Shown here piece by piece: positions 15,563 through 23,995 of a DNA stretch of 64,000 bases. Under the pieces are notes generated by a model. It ran no database searches. It worked only from the letters and a program-made list of their open reading frames with translations, and had not been told where the DNA came from. Positions within the stretch are counted from its first letter, which is position 1. The number at the start of each line of letters is the position of its first letter. The DNA is taken from positions 1-64,000 of the forward strand of contig NZ_VWXL01000095.1 of assembly GCF_009746625.1 (NCBI RefSeq). The letters run 5' to 3'. A program made the translations under genes and the position numbers. The DNA is from Caproicibacter fermentans. GTDB lineage: Bacteria > Bacillota > Clostridia > Oscillospirales > Acutalibacteraceae.

Positions 15563-15597
15563 AAACAGATTCAATGAATCGCGGGAGGAGTACAGTG

Positions 15598-16647
15598 ATG
15601 GAAAAGCTGGAAATTGGCAGACTTTCCAACGGACGTCCCGTTGAAAAGGTAAGCTTGAAAAGCAAAAACGGGATGACGGGCGAGTTTTTAAATTATGGGT
15701 GCCGCATCGTCCGTCTGACGGTCCCGAACCGTGACGGGGTTTTTGAAAACGTGGTTCTGGGGCACGATTCGCTGGCGGAGTATGAGGCTCCCGGCGATGT
15801 GCAGGGCGCCGTCATCGGCCGCTTTGCCAACCGGATCGCGGGCGGGGAGTTCACCGTCGGCGGGAAGTCTTATCATCTTGCCAAAAACGAGGGGAACAAC
15901 ACGCTTCACAGTTCGTCGGCCGGGTTCCAGAACCGCCTGTGGCAGGTAAAGGAGACCACGGACGGCGGCGAGCCGTCTGTAACCTTCTCGCTCCTGAGCC
16001 CGGACGGCGACGGAGGATTCCCGGGCAATTTGCGCGCGGAAGTCACCTACACTCTGACAGAGGATCGTTCGCTTCGGATTGACTACCGTGCCGAAACGGA
16101 CGCTGAGACGCCGCTGAATTTGACAAACCATTCCTATTTTAACATCACGGGGAATGCTGCAAAGGATGTTCTCGGCATGGAGCTGCGGGTGTTTTCGGAC
16201 GCAATGACGGAAGCGGACGGCGGTCTGATTCCAACGGGAAGGCTTCTTCCGGTCGAAGGGACGCCGTTTGACTTTCGCTCCGCCGTTCCGATCGGTTCTC
16301 AGATCGGCGAGCCCGATCCGTTTCTTGTCCTGTGCGGGGGATACGATGTGAATTATGCTCTGAACGGCCCGGAGGGAATTAAAAAAGCCGCGGAGCTTTT
16401 TGACCCTCAAAGCGGAAGAGTCATGCTGGTCATGACCGATCTTCCCGGCATTCAGGTATATACGGCGAACAGCTTTGCCCCGGGTACGGTTGGATTCGGA
16501 GGAATTAAATATCAGCCGCACCATGCAGTCTGTCTGGAAACACAGTATTTTCCGGATTCGCCTCATCGGCCGGATTTTCCTTACCGGAACCTGGTACCGG
16601 GCCAACGTTTCCATTCCGCCACAATTTTTCGCTTTGAATGCAGATAA
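15598..16647 (+). CDS. galM: Aldose 1-epimerase (galactose mutarotase)
   Basis: This 349-aa protein interconverts alpha and beta anomers of glucose or galactose. Its GalM features are GRFANRIAGGEF (about 78), the substrate-binding NNTLHSS (about 99-105), NLTNHSYFNI (about 176-185) with the general acid His, GYDVNYAL (about 247), and CLETQYFPDSPH with the general base Glu (about 310-320). ATG 15598 follows GGGAGGAG with good spacing; the frame is open far upstream within the kinase gene, but without a ribosome site. It is co-transcribed with the kinase. Confidence 0.92.
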   Translation: MEKLEIGRLSNGRPVEKVSLKSKNGMTGEFLNYGCRIVRLTVPNRDGVFENVVLGHDSLAEYEAPGDVQGAVIGRFANRIAGGEFTVGGKSYHLAKNEGNNTLHSSSAGFQNRLWQVKETTDGGEPSVTFSLLSPDGDGGFPGNLRAEVTYTLTEDRSLRIDYRAETDAETPLNLTNHSYFNITGNAAKDVLGMELRVFSDAMTEADGGLIPTGRLLPVEGTPFDFRSAVPIGSQIGEPDPFLVLCGGYDVNYALNGPEGIKKAAELFDPQSGRVMLVMTDLPGIQVYTANSFAPGTVGFGGIKYQPHHAVCLETQYFPDSPHRPDFPYRNLVPGQRFHSATIFRFECR

Positions 16648-16671
16648 ATATTGAAAAGTCGAAATCCAGCA

Positions 16672-16719
16672 AAAGGCCGGAACAACAGTACCCAAAGGGT
16701 ACTGGCTGCTCCGGCTTTT
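16672..16719 (+). terminator. Terminator of the glcK-galM operon
   Basis: AAAGGCCGGA.. and ..TCCGGCTTTTT enclose a perfect inner stem CAGTACCC/GGGTACTG. A T run follows. Between here and 16910 I see no gene. Confidence 0.8.
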
Positions 16720-16910
16720 TGCAATGACTTTTTCAGGGTTTGCGAGTCGGTGCTTTACTGATTTTCTTGAAGGAGCATCCTTTGGAAAAGAAATCCGACT
16801 ACATTTAACCAGCGTGGATGAGATGGTTCTAAAGCTCCTGTGCCGGAGGAATTCAGGGAGTGGTGGGGGATTAAGCGATTGCGCTCTGGAGGAAGAAATA
16901 CCCCTGCTGT

Positions 16911-16937
16911 AAAAAATAATAATTTTTATTATTTTTT
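16911..16937. promoter_or_regulatory. AT-rich palindrome, candidate metal/peroxide regulator box
   Basis: AAAAAATAATAA (16911-16922) and TTATTATTTTTT (16926-16937) form a perfect 12-bp palindrome with a 3-bp centre, 10 bp before the -35 of the encapsulin operon. Its AT content and position resemble PerR/Fur-type boxes, but it is not a consensus match. It could also end a transcript from the left. Confidence 0.45.
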
Positions 16938-16947
16938 TGTAAAGGCC

Positions 16948-16976
16948 TTGCAAATTGGAAGAGGTTATGATAAGAT
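16948..16976 (+). promoter_or_regulatory. Promoter of the encapsulin operon
   Basis: TTGCAA (16948-16953) and TAAGAT (16971-16976) lie 17 bp apart, 48 bp before the first start codon. Confidence 0.55.
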
Positions 16977-17024
16977 AAATTCAGGAATTAAGAATGATTA
17001 TTATTTAATTGGAGGTTGATTCAA

Positions 17025-17384
17025 ATGCCGGCATTTGCAAATCCGTTTTCAGGCAATGTTGAACGAAAAATGAGCCAGGAGGAACTGATTCAGGCAATCC
17101 GTTTGGATATTGCCGGAGAATTGGAAGCAATCTACCTTTACGATGCACATGTTCAGGCGACGGACAACGAAACGGCCAAGACCGTAATCGCGGATATCAG
17201 GGATGAGGAAAAAGCCCATGTCGGAGAACTGATGACGCTTTTGAGAACACTCGATCCGAAGGAAGCGGAGCTGTTTGCCTCCGGGGAATCGGAGGTCAGG
17301 GAACTGCTGGAGGACCTTGGAATTTCCGGGGGGGAGACCCGGCACGCGGCGGATCAATCAACCGTTGGAAACCTGTTGGAATAA
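17025..17384 (+). CDS. Encapsulated ferritin-like protein (EncFtn) cargo
   Basis: This 119-aa protein oxidises Fe(II) inside an encapsulin shell. Two helices carry the ferroxidase ligands: Glu32/Glu34 with Tyr39 in AGELEAIYLYDAH, and Glu62/His65 in RDEEKAHVGEL. This spacing matches Rhodospirillum EncFtn as I remember it. The extreme C-terminus (STVGNLLE, 112-119) is a classic encapsulin targeting peptide after a flexible linker. ATG 17025 has GGAGG nine bases upstream. The shell gene starts 24 bp downstream, confirming the cargo-shell pair. Confidence 0.92.
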   Translation: MPAFANPFSGNVERKMSQEELIQAIRLDIAGELEAIYLYDAHVQATDNETAKTVIADIRDEEKAHVGELMTLLRTLDPKEAELFASGESEVRELLEDLGISGGETRHAADQSTVGNLLE

Positions 17385-17408
17385 AAAATCACGAAAGGAG
17401 GAATGAGG

Positions 17409-18224
17409 ATGAGTTACCTGTCAAGAGAGAGCTCCGCACTATCTGCGGAGCTGTGGCGAAAAATCGATACGGCGGTGTTGGAGTCCGCCAGAAAGACATT
17501 AACCGGTCGGCGTTTTCTTCCTGTCTTTGGACCGCTCGGCGTTGGTGTGGAAAGCATTTCGATCGACAGTGCGGGACAAGTCGGCGAAGTTGCCAATAAC
17601 GGCTTTATTACGACGAAAGCCAGAAAATACATGGAAATCCCCGCCCTTTATCAGGACTTTACCCTGGCGGCGAGAGACCTCGAAAACAGCGCGCGCCTCG
17701 GTTATCAGGCCGATCTGACCGGAGCGGTGCATGCCGCGCAGGCATGCGCCCGGATGGAGGACAAATTCATTTATTTCGGGAACGGCGATTTGGGCTATGA
17801 AGGCTTACTGACCGCTTCCGGAATTCAGAAGAGAAAAAGGTCCGAGTGGAAGACCGGCGAGAACGCTTTTACGGACATCGCCGCAGGAATCGAGAGCATG
17901 GCGGCAAAAGAGATTTACGGCACCTATGCCTTGTCTCTCAGCCCCGACCTCTATCTCGATCTTCAGCGGATACAGCCGGGAACCGGCCTGCTGGAAATCG
18001 ACCGAATCAAAAAGATGCTGGACGGAAAGGTGTACCAGTCGGCTGCTCTGGGCAGCGGCAAGGCGGTTCTGGTTTGCTCTGAGCCGGCTAATATGGATCT
18101 TGTCATAGGGCAGGACCTTGCGGTCGCTTATCTGGAGCAGAAGGAACTGAATCACTGCTTCCGTGTTCTTGAGACCGTTTTGCCCCGTATCAAAAATAAA
18201 AACGCTGTTGTGGCGTTTGAATAA
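17409..18224 (+). CDS. Encapsulin nanocompartment shell protein (family 1)
   Basis: This 271-aa HK97-fold protein self-assembles into an icosahedral shell. Its family 1 features are an N-terminal helix that binds cargo (SAELWRKIDTAV), the RRFLPVFGPLGVG segment, the E-loop region (YQDFTLAARDLENS), and the C-terminal VLETVLPRIKNKNAVVAFE. The length is normal for a T=1 shell. GGAGGA lies six bases before ATG 17409. The ferritin-like cargo precedes it, so the compartment stores and detoxifies iron. Desulfoferrodoxin and rubrerythrin follow in the same direction. Confidence 0.95.
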   Translation: MSYLSRESSALSAELWRKIDTAVLESARKTLTGRRFLPVFGPLGVGVESISIDSAGQVGEVANNGFITTKARKYMEIPALYQDFTLAARDLENSARLGYQADLTGAVHAAQACARMEDKFIYFGNGDLGYEGLLTASGIQKRKRSEWKTGENAFTDIAAGIESMAAKEIYGTYALSLSPDLYLDLQRIQPGTGLLEIDRIKKMLDGKVYQSAALGSGKAVLVCSEPANMDLVIGQDLAVAYLEQKELNHCFRVLETVLPRIKNKNAVVAFE

Positions 18225-18254
18225 AATTTAAATTAATTTGAAGGAGAGATCATT

Positions 18255-18629
18255 ATGTCAAATGCAGATTTTTATCGTTGCGAAAGATGCGGAAATATTG
18301 TTGTTAAGGTGAAAGACGGCGGCGGAACGCTCGTGTGCTGCGGTCAGGATATGACGAAGCTGGTGGCGAACAGTACGGATGCCGCTCAGGAAAAGCATGT
18401 GCCGGTTGTGACAAGGGAAAACGGCAGAATCAGGGTTGCCGTGGGATCCACGCTGCATCCGATGTTGCCGGAGCATCACATTGAGTGGATTGCGCTGGTT
18501 TCAGGCGAAAGGGTGGAGATTAAATACCTGCAGCCTGGTATGCAGCCGGTTGCCGATTTTGAAGACGCGGAAAGCGGAACGGTTTATGAGTACTGCAACC
18601 TGCATGGTCTTTGGAAAGCGGAGTTTTAA
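18255..18629 (+). CDS. dfx: Desulfoferrodoxin (superoxide reductase)
   Basis: This 124-aa protein reduces superoxide to peroxide without making oxygen. Centre I is a desulforedoxin-type site with Cys9, Cys12, Cys28 and Cys29. Centre II has His48, His68, a His in PEHH (74/75), Cys114 and His117, with EKH supplying the conserved residues near the open site. It starts 30 bp after the shell gene with its own AAGGAGAG. In this operon it would make the peroxide that rubrerythrin then removes. Confidence 0.95.
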   Translation: MSNADFYRCERCGNIVVKVKDGGGTLVCCGQDMTKLVANSTDAAQEKHVPVVTRENGRIRVAVGSTLHPMLPEHHIEWIALVSGERVEIKYLQPGMQPVADFEDAESGTVYEYCNLHGLWKAEF

Positions 18630-18712
18630 AAGGAATTCTAAAACGGCGAATGATTAAAGCAAAAACTTCGAATAATACCGGTACCATTATTATTTCAGGA
18701 GGTTATGACAGG

Positions 18713-19267
18713 ATGGCAGTACAGAATGCAATGACTGCGGACTATCTTCGCTCCGCCTATGGCGGAGAAAGCATGGCGCACATGCGCTACCTGATTTGGG
18801 GCGATATGGCCGAAAAAGAAGGTTTCCCCAAAATCGCAAAGTTGTTTATGGCGATCGCCTATGCGGAACGGGTTCATGCAGGCAACCATTTTAAGGTGCT
18901 CGGCGGTTCGACATCCGATTCCACTGTCGCGGCCGGCGGGGTTTTCGGGACCGGCAGAACGGCGGAGAATCTTCAGGGAGCAATTAACGGCGAACTTCAT
19001 GAAGTGGAACAGATGTATCCGGTATATCTGAATGCTGCGGAGTTTCAAAACGAACCCGAAGCAAAACGCTCTTTTCATTTTGCACTGGAAGCGGAGAAAG
19101 TCCACGCAAAGCTCTTCCAAGACGCCCAGAACGCGGCAAAAGAAGGAAGAGACATGGAATTGAAGGCTGTTTACGTTTGCCCTGTCTGCGGCCACACGGT
19201 TCTGGACGGAGCGCCGGACCGGTGCCCGATTTGCGGGGCGAAAAAGGAAATGTACAGGCAATTCTAA
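18713..19267 (+). CDS. rbr: Rubrerythrin
   Basis: This 184-aa di-iron peroxidase has an N-terminal four-helix domain (Glu ligands in YGGESMAHMRY, YAERVHAGNH, INGELHEVEQMYP and LEAEKVHAKLF). A C-terminal rubredoxin domain (CPVCG ... CPICG, about 158-176) passes electrons in. It reduces hydrogen peroxide to water. ATG 18713 is preceded by AGGAGG. It completes the oxygen-defence operon with the ferritin compartment and superoxide reductase, 83 bp after dfx. A terminator follows at 19317. Confidence 0.95.
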   Translation: MAVQNAMTADYLRSAYGGESMAHMRYLIWGDMAEKEGFPKIAKLFMAIAYAERVHAGNHFKVLGGSTSDSTVAAGGVFGTGRTAENLQGAINGELHEVEQMYPVYLNAAEFQNEPEAKRSFHFALEAEKVHAKLFQDAQNAAKEGRDMELKAVYVCPVCGHTVLDGAPDRCPICGAKKEMYRQF

Positions 19268-19312
19268 AAAACGGCAGAACTGGACTGTTGCAAAATGGGC
19301 TCATCCCAAAAT

Positions 19313-19416
19313 TGAGCAAAAAATGCGTCTTAATCAGGCTTTGATAGCCGTTTTAAGGCGCATTTTCTTACTTTTCCGGTTGTTTATTTGTGTATTTTGC
19401 TGTCGCAAATTGCTGA
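19313..19416. repeat. Dispersed terminator-bearing repeat, copy 1
   Basis: GCAAAAAATGCGTCTT ... AAGGCGCATTTTC forms the rubrerythrin terminator. About 45 bp further TTTGCTGTCGCAAATT occurs. The same order of blocks is found at 63548-63646 near the right edge. The rest of the gap 19417-19733 is AT-rich with no gene that I can see. Confidence 0.6.
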
Positions 19417-19751
19417 TGGAACAGCCTCCTTTCCATAATTTTATATTATGTTAACAGAAGCGTAAGTTTTTGTTTCAACCGGTTTTTTTCAACATGTTTG
19501 CCCCGATTGTTGAAAGACTGGGGTTTTGCTGCCGCTGTAAGATGGAAATTGTTGAAAACAAGGTGGAAAGTGTTGAATAATCAACATCGAAATTCTACAA
19601 TATTAAAATAAAAAACAGGTTTATGTAAAGTGCAAGTAACCGATCAGAGGCAATCCTGATTCTATATTTTCTTATATGTAATTATTTAACCTTGAAAATA
19701 ATGTAAAATACAATGGCGATTATTAGCAAAGGCCGGAAAGGAGGCACCAGG

Positions 19752-20273
19752 ATGGAGAAAGCGGAACAGAGCAGAAAAAAGTGGATTATTTTCACCGTTG
19801 TCACTTTGATTTTTACCATTGCGATCCTGACCGGTGCTTTTTTGATGGTTCATCATATTCGGGAGAATTACGCAAGATATTCGCCGGACCAGATTACTCA
19901 GAGAATCATGAAAGAATTGGAGCCGGAAGACCTGGTCAAAGTAGAACCCGGACAAATCTCAAAGCATTATGACATACCGGACGGCGTTGTTGAGGCAAGT
20001 TCGCTGTATATGAGCAAATCTAGTGAAAGCGCATCGGAACTTGCATGCTTTCTTCTGACTGATACGTCAAAATACGATCAGCTGCAGCAGGCCATTCATG
20101 CGCACATCAGTGCAAAGGCCTCGGGATTTAAGAGTCTGAATCCAACCCAGTACAACGCCTTGAAGAATGTTTTAATTTCCCAGAAAGGACGATATGTTCT
20201 GGTTTCTGTGGGGAGCGTAACAACGGCGGAGGAAAAACTGTTTTTAGATTTACTAAGTCAAAAAAACACTTGA
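19752..20273 (+). CDS. DUF4358 domain protein, membrane-anchored
   Basis: This 173-aa protein has an N-terminal signal-anchor helix (about 11-33) and an extracytoplasmic domain of the DUF4358 type (about 45-170), with FLLTDTSKYDQLQQAI and GRYVLVSVGSV. The family is common in Clostridia and has no known function. ATG 19752 follows GGAAAGGAGG; no earlier start has a ribosome site. It is a single gene, and tRNA-Gly follows 34 bp later. Confidence 0.75.
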   Translation: MEKAEQSRKKWIIFTVVTLIFTIAILTGAFLMVHHIRENYARYSPDQITQRIMKELEPEDLVKVEPGQISKHYDIPDGVVEASSLYMSKSSESASELACFLLTDTSKYDQLQQAIHAHISAKASGFKSLNPTQYNALKNVLISQKGRYVLVSVGSVTTAEEKLFLDLLSQKNT

Positions 20274-20298
20274 AAATCCTGATACAATATGATAAAAT
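20270..20298 (+). promoter_or_regulatory. tRNA-Gly promoter
   Basis: TTGAAA (20270-20275) and TAAAAT (20293-20298) are 17 bp apart, ending 9 bp before the tRNA. The -35 overlaps the stop codon of the DUF4358 gene. Confidence 0.65.
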
Positions 20299-20307
20299 AT
20301 TTTGCAT

Positions 20308-20382
<75 letters not shown>

Positions 20383-20438
20383 AGACAATTGCCCAATCAT
20401 AGTTGCATGGCCCATAAAGCCAGTATTTATGCGGGCTG

Positions 20439-20476
20439 CGGGAGTTTTGAATGAGAAATTCAAGACTCCCGTTTTT
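20439..20476 (+). terminator. Terminator after tRNA-Gly
   Basis: CGGGAGTTTTGAAT (20439-20452) pairs with ATTCAAGACTCCCG (20458-20471) and is followed by TTTTT. Confidence 0.85.
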
Positions 20477-20798
20477 CATAGATGCACACCTTCTTTTCTG
20501 CGGATTTGAGGGTTCAATCATATATAACTTAAAATACTCAGAATTGTGGTATACTGTTTGTAGAGGTGGTTGTATTCAGATAAGCCGGTTCTGCATAGCA
20601 TCATTTTTTAGACGACTAAAATAGCTGACTGTCACTTTATAAGTGGTTGTCAGCCATTGTCCTGTATTGATAATACTGCCAGGGGCATACCAGATGCGAC
20701 AAATGCAGCGGGAAGCTTGTGCCAACGTCACAGACATGACTGAAGCCTCTGTACCGGCAAATAAATAAAGAGCCTTTTGAACAACCGGGCCATTCATG

Positions 20799-21020
20799 CG
20801 GATTGAGACCGTGATGCAGGTGCTGAAAGAAGACGGTAAGCCGGCCGCTTCGAAATCGCGGATGTGGGTTTACGCCAGCAATGACCGCGGCGGCCGCCGA
20901 TCCGATACTTTGAATATCAGCCGGACCGCAGTGGGAAGCACGCGGCCGCTTTCCTGAAAGACTTTACCGGCTTTCTGGTGACGGACGGCTACGCCGGGTA
21001 TCACATAGTTGACAATCAAA
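20799..21020 (+). pseudogene. IS66-family transposase (TnpC) remnant, frameshifted
   Basis: The plus strand encodes VMQVLKEDGKPAASKSRMWVY and, after a one-base shift near 20893, PIRYFEYQPDRSGKH...FLKDFTGFLVTDGYAGYH. These are consecutive blocks of the IS66 transposase catalytic region, including the second-strand Asp in TDGYAGY. Both ends are missing and the frame is broken, so it is dead. The rest of 20477-21300 has no gene that I can support. Confidence 0.8.
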
Positions 21021-21354
21021 AACAAACTCAAGTTTTCCATATCAATCATGTTCGTTTGGGACATACAACTTATTAAACTATCTTAAACCTTTCCGGTTTA
21101 ATGTCGGAAAATATTACCGCAAAAGTTATCATACCCGAACATCTCTTGACATTACCTGGGGCATGAGAGGACAGTGTGATTTGCGTATGAACAACGCCGC
21201 CTTTTTTCGTATAGTCGTATATCATCCGTCCCACTCGTCTATAAGCTTTTCGCCGATGCGGTAGGCGGTTGCTGCGACGTCTGCTTTTGCCCAGCACAAA
21301 AGAAAGGGCGGCTCTGAAATTCAAAGCCGCCGTTTCTTTGAAAAGAGGAATATA

Positions 21355-21391
21355 TCTGCCGGACGACGCTTTTTTGCAGCCGTCCGGCAGA
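21355..21391 (-). terminator. Hairpin downstream of the ABC exporter operon
   Basis: A perfect 11-bp stem, TCTGCCGGACG/CGTCCGGCAGA, lies about 40 bp past the permease stop. A second hairpin, GGCGGCT/AGCCGCC, is at about 21306-21331. The T runs are weak. Confidence 0.5.
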
Positions 21392-21431
21392 AAATACAAA
21401 GGTCTGTTTCACTATTTACATCAATAGCGCC

Positions 21432-23252
21432 TTATAGTTCATTAATCGTATCGGTAACTGCCATATTCTGAATTCGTTTTGCCGGAGCATAGACAGCAGC
21501 GATAGCGGCGGCAATAACAAACAGAAGAATGATCACGAGAGGAACAGCGGGAATACTCCACACAGCGTAGCTATAATGAGCAGTAATAAGGTAGTCATAT
21601 AACAGCTTACTGACCAGCAGACCAACGGTACAGCCGACGGCACAACCGGATACAGCATAGGTAAACGCCTCTGCGGCTATCATTTTCGTAACCTGACGTT
21701 CATCCATGCCGACCGCACGCATGGCTCCGTACTGTTTGATCTTTGCGGACACGCTCATGGAAATGCTGTTCATAATATTTAATACCGTGACCAAAGTAAT
21801 AATGGCTAAAAACGCATATACAAACAGTACGAACGCAATGTAGGTATTGGCCGTGCGCTGGTCGCGCAGATCGGAAAGCGTACCGTTTTCGTTTACTACG
21901 CCGCGGATGGCGGCCACATTTTTGTTCGTAGCGTCTTTTGACGTTTGGATCAGCACGAGCGAATAATCGGAAATGCCGGTCAGCCGGGTAAACGTTTCGT
22001 CGGAAGTAATGAGCGTTATTTTTTCGTCCAAACTGCCGTCGCTGCTAAAGGGGTTGTATTTCAGCGTCCCCGCGATGGTCAGCTTCTGACCGTTTGCTTT
22101 TAGAACGTCTCCCGCTTCCAAAGAATCGTTTTTGCCGCAAACAGCAAGCACATACTTGCTGTTCCCGTACACTTTCCCAATATCGCTGCCTTCTTTCAGT
22201 AGTTTGTCTTTCGTAAGGCAGTCCAAGTCAAAGTTACTATAGGAAACCAGGTCAATCCTTTCAGACCGGGAATTGTCTTTTCCGACTTCCGCCGGAACAT
22301 CAGACAGGTTACGGCGGGCAAAAACACGTTTCACGCCATCCATACCCTCAAGCTTATTCAGCAGCGCACTGTCAACGGAATTTGAAGCATCGCTGCCGGA
22401 AATTTTGATGTCGGCGGTATTCGACGACTGCGGCATAATGCAGCCTACAAACTCTATCACAACCGTAAAGCTCAAAAAGAGGATAATGCTGAGCGCGAAA
22501 GAACCTGTCATAAGAATCAGGTTTTTCTTATTCGACACGGCATGGTGAATACCAAGGGCGGTTTCAATTTTGAAAAAGCGGGTATGCAACGCATGGTTTG
22601 CGTGGTTTGCAGCTTCAGAGTTGCCCGATACCGCTGTTACAGGGGATACTTTGGCGGCCCGTTTTGCAGGAGAACCGGCGGCAATGAGAACCGTAATAAT
22701 ACCTACAAGGATTCCGCTGACAATTCCGATCAGGCTGATTCCAAATAACGGTATGTTGGAAAACTCTTCCCCGACAAGATATCGCAGCACGCCACACAGC
22801 GCCCATGTGATTCCGATTCCAAGTAAAACGCCGATCGGAATAGCCGTTTCACACCAGTTCAGCGCTTCTAATCTTACAAAACGAATTATTTGCTGCCTGC
22901 TCATTCCAATACAGCGCATCATGCCGAAGAATTTTGTCCTCTGAGCGACATTGCTGTTAATGCTGCTTGAAATCATCAGCACTCCTGCAATCAGGATCAG
23001 CACAAACAGAGCCGCAGCAAGAAGAAAATAATTCTGTACCGCAGCGCTGCCGATCATATTTTCAAGCGCCTGACTGCCGTGCTTTGCCAGCAATCTTGCG
23101 GTCTCCATTCGGACGCTCATGTCCGCCATGGAAAAAACTGCCGTTACCAAAAACACCGCAAAGATGATGCAAAGAAGCGTCATGCGGTTCTGCCGTCTGT
23201 GTACCTTTGCGGAAATCGGAATCAGGCTAAGATAGCTTTTCATTCGCGGCAC
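21432..23252 (-). CDS. ABC transporter permease, FtsX/MacB type
   Basis: This 606-aa membrane protein has an N-terminal membrane segment (about 24-45), a first FtsX domain (about 70-195), another segment near 245-265, a large extracellular domain (about 275-470) and a C-terminal FtsX domain (about 480-600). The repeated FG(M)MR and GAMRAVGMDERQV coupling helices are characteristic. It works with the ATPase encoded just upstream, whose stop it overlaps by 13 bp. Such pairs act as mechanotransducers or exporters of peptides and lipids, often for antimicrobial peptide resistance. The substrate cannot be read. Confidence 0.88.
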   Translation of the reverse strand: MPRMKSYLSLIPISAKVHRRQNRMTLLCIIFAVFLVTAVFSMADMSVRMETARLLAKHGSQALENMIGSAAVQNYFLLAAALFVLILIAGVLMISSSINSNVAQRTKFFGMMRCIGMSRQQIIRFVRLEALNWCETAIPIGVLLGIGITWALCGVLRYLVGEEFSNIPLFGISLIGIVSGILVGIITVLIAAGSPAKRAAKVSPVTAVSGNSEAANHANHALHTRFFKIETALGIHHAVSNKKNLILMTGSFALSIILFLSFTVVIEFVGCIMPQSSNTADIKISGSDASNSVDSALLNKLEGMDGVKRVFARRNLSDVPAEVGKDNSRSERIDLVSYSNFDLDCLTKDKLLKEGSDIGKVYGNSKYVLAVCGKNDSLEAGDVLKANGQKLTIAGTLKYNPFSSDGSLDEKITLITSDETFTRLTGISDYSLVLIQTSKDATNKNVAAIRGVVNENGTLSDLRDQRTANTYIAFVLFVYAFLAIITLVTVLNIMNSISMSVSAKIKQYGAMRAVGMDERQVTKMIAAEAFTYAVSGCAVGCTVGLLVSKLLYDYLITAHYSYAVWSIPAVPLVIILLFVIAAAIAAVYAPAKRIQNMAVTDTINEL

Positions 23253-23923
23253 CTTCCGAAATCAGTTAATACACCGTCGGAGACCTGCAGGATCCGGTCT
23301 GCGGTCTGTGCGATGCTTCGGTTATGGGTAATCATAACGATGGTTTGTTCATACGTCTTTGCGGCTTCTTTCAGCAAAGCAATTACTTCGCTGCTGTTCT
23401 GCGTGTCCAGATTACCTGTCGGCTCGTCCGCAAGGATCAGGGACGGCCGCGTAATCAATGCGCGCCCTATCGCCACACGCTGCTGTTGTCCGCCTGATAA
23501 CTGACTGGGTAAATGGCTGCGGCGCTCTTTCAAATTGAGCACAGTAAGCAATTCTTCCAGATACTTTTTATTGGGCCTCTGATAGTCGAGCAGTACCGGA
23601 AACATAATATTCTGCTCAACATTCAGTTCTGGAATCAGATTAAAGCTCTGAAAAACAAACCCGATGTTTCTGCGGCGGAAGATTGTCAGGCTGCTGCCTT
23701 TCATAGCAAAAATATCTTTGCCGTCGATAAATACTTTTCCGGAAGTGGGATTATCAAGCGCGCCCACCATATTCAACAGTGTACTTTTACCGGAACCGGA
23801 TTCTCCGACGACTGCAACAAATTCACCTTTTGGAACGGAAAAGCTGACATTTTTTAATGCGTGTACGGCTGCTTCCCCGTTGCCGTAGATTTTGGAAACT
23901 GATTGAACTTCCAATAAATTCAC
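23240..23923 (-). CDS. ABC transporter ATP-binding protein, MacB/LolD type
   Basis: This 227-aa ATPase has Walker A GESGSGKST (about 39-47), the Q-loop QSFNLIPELN, the signature LSGGQQQRVAIGRAL (about 141-155), Walker B LILADEPTGNLD (about 160-171) and the H-loop TH. NIGFVFQSFNL is typical of the MacB/LolD family, which pairs with FtsX-type permeases. It energises the overlapping permease. The two-component genes upstream on the same strand probably control it. Confidence 0.93.
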   Translation of the reverse strand: MNLLEVQSVSKIYGNGEAAVHALKNVSFSVPKGEFVAVVGESGSGKSTLLNMVGALDNPTSGKVFIDGKDIFAMKGSSLTIFRRRNIGFVFQSFNLIPELNVEQNIMFPVLLDYQRPNKKYLEELLTVLNLKERRSHLPSQLSGGQQQRVAIGRALITRPSLILADEPTGNLDTQNSSEVIALLKEAAKTYEQTIVMITHNRSIAQTADRILQVSDGVLTDFGRCRE

Positions 23924-23995
23924 AGGTTACCTACCTCTTTCTGCCTTGATATGGAAAGAGTATCACATCAAGCCTACTGTCAGATGACGCACATC

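Noticed and set aside
14795-15574. Long minus-strand frames opposite glcK and galM
   Set aside because: They are antisense shadows of strongly supported genes in a GC-richer stretch.
15394-15597. N-terminal extension of the aldose epimerase
   Set aside because: It would overlap the glucokinase gene by about 170 bp and lacks a ribosome site; ATG 15598 behind GGGAGGAG is better.
21073-21399. Minus-strand frame of 108 codons downstream of the ABC exporter
   Set aside because: There is no ribosome site or family match, and it crosses two hairpins; it is probably debris of the IS66 region.
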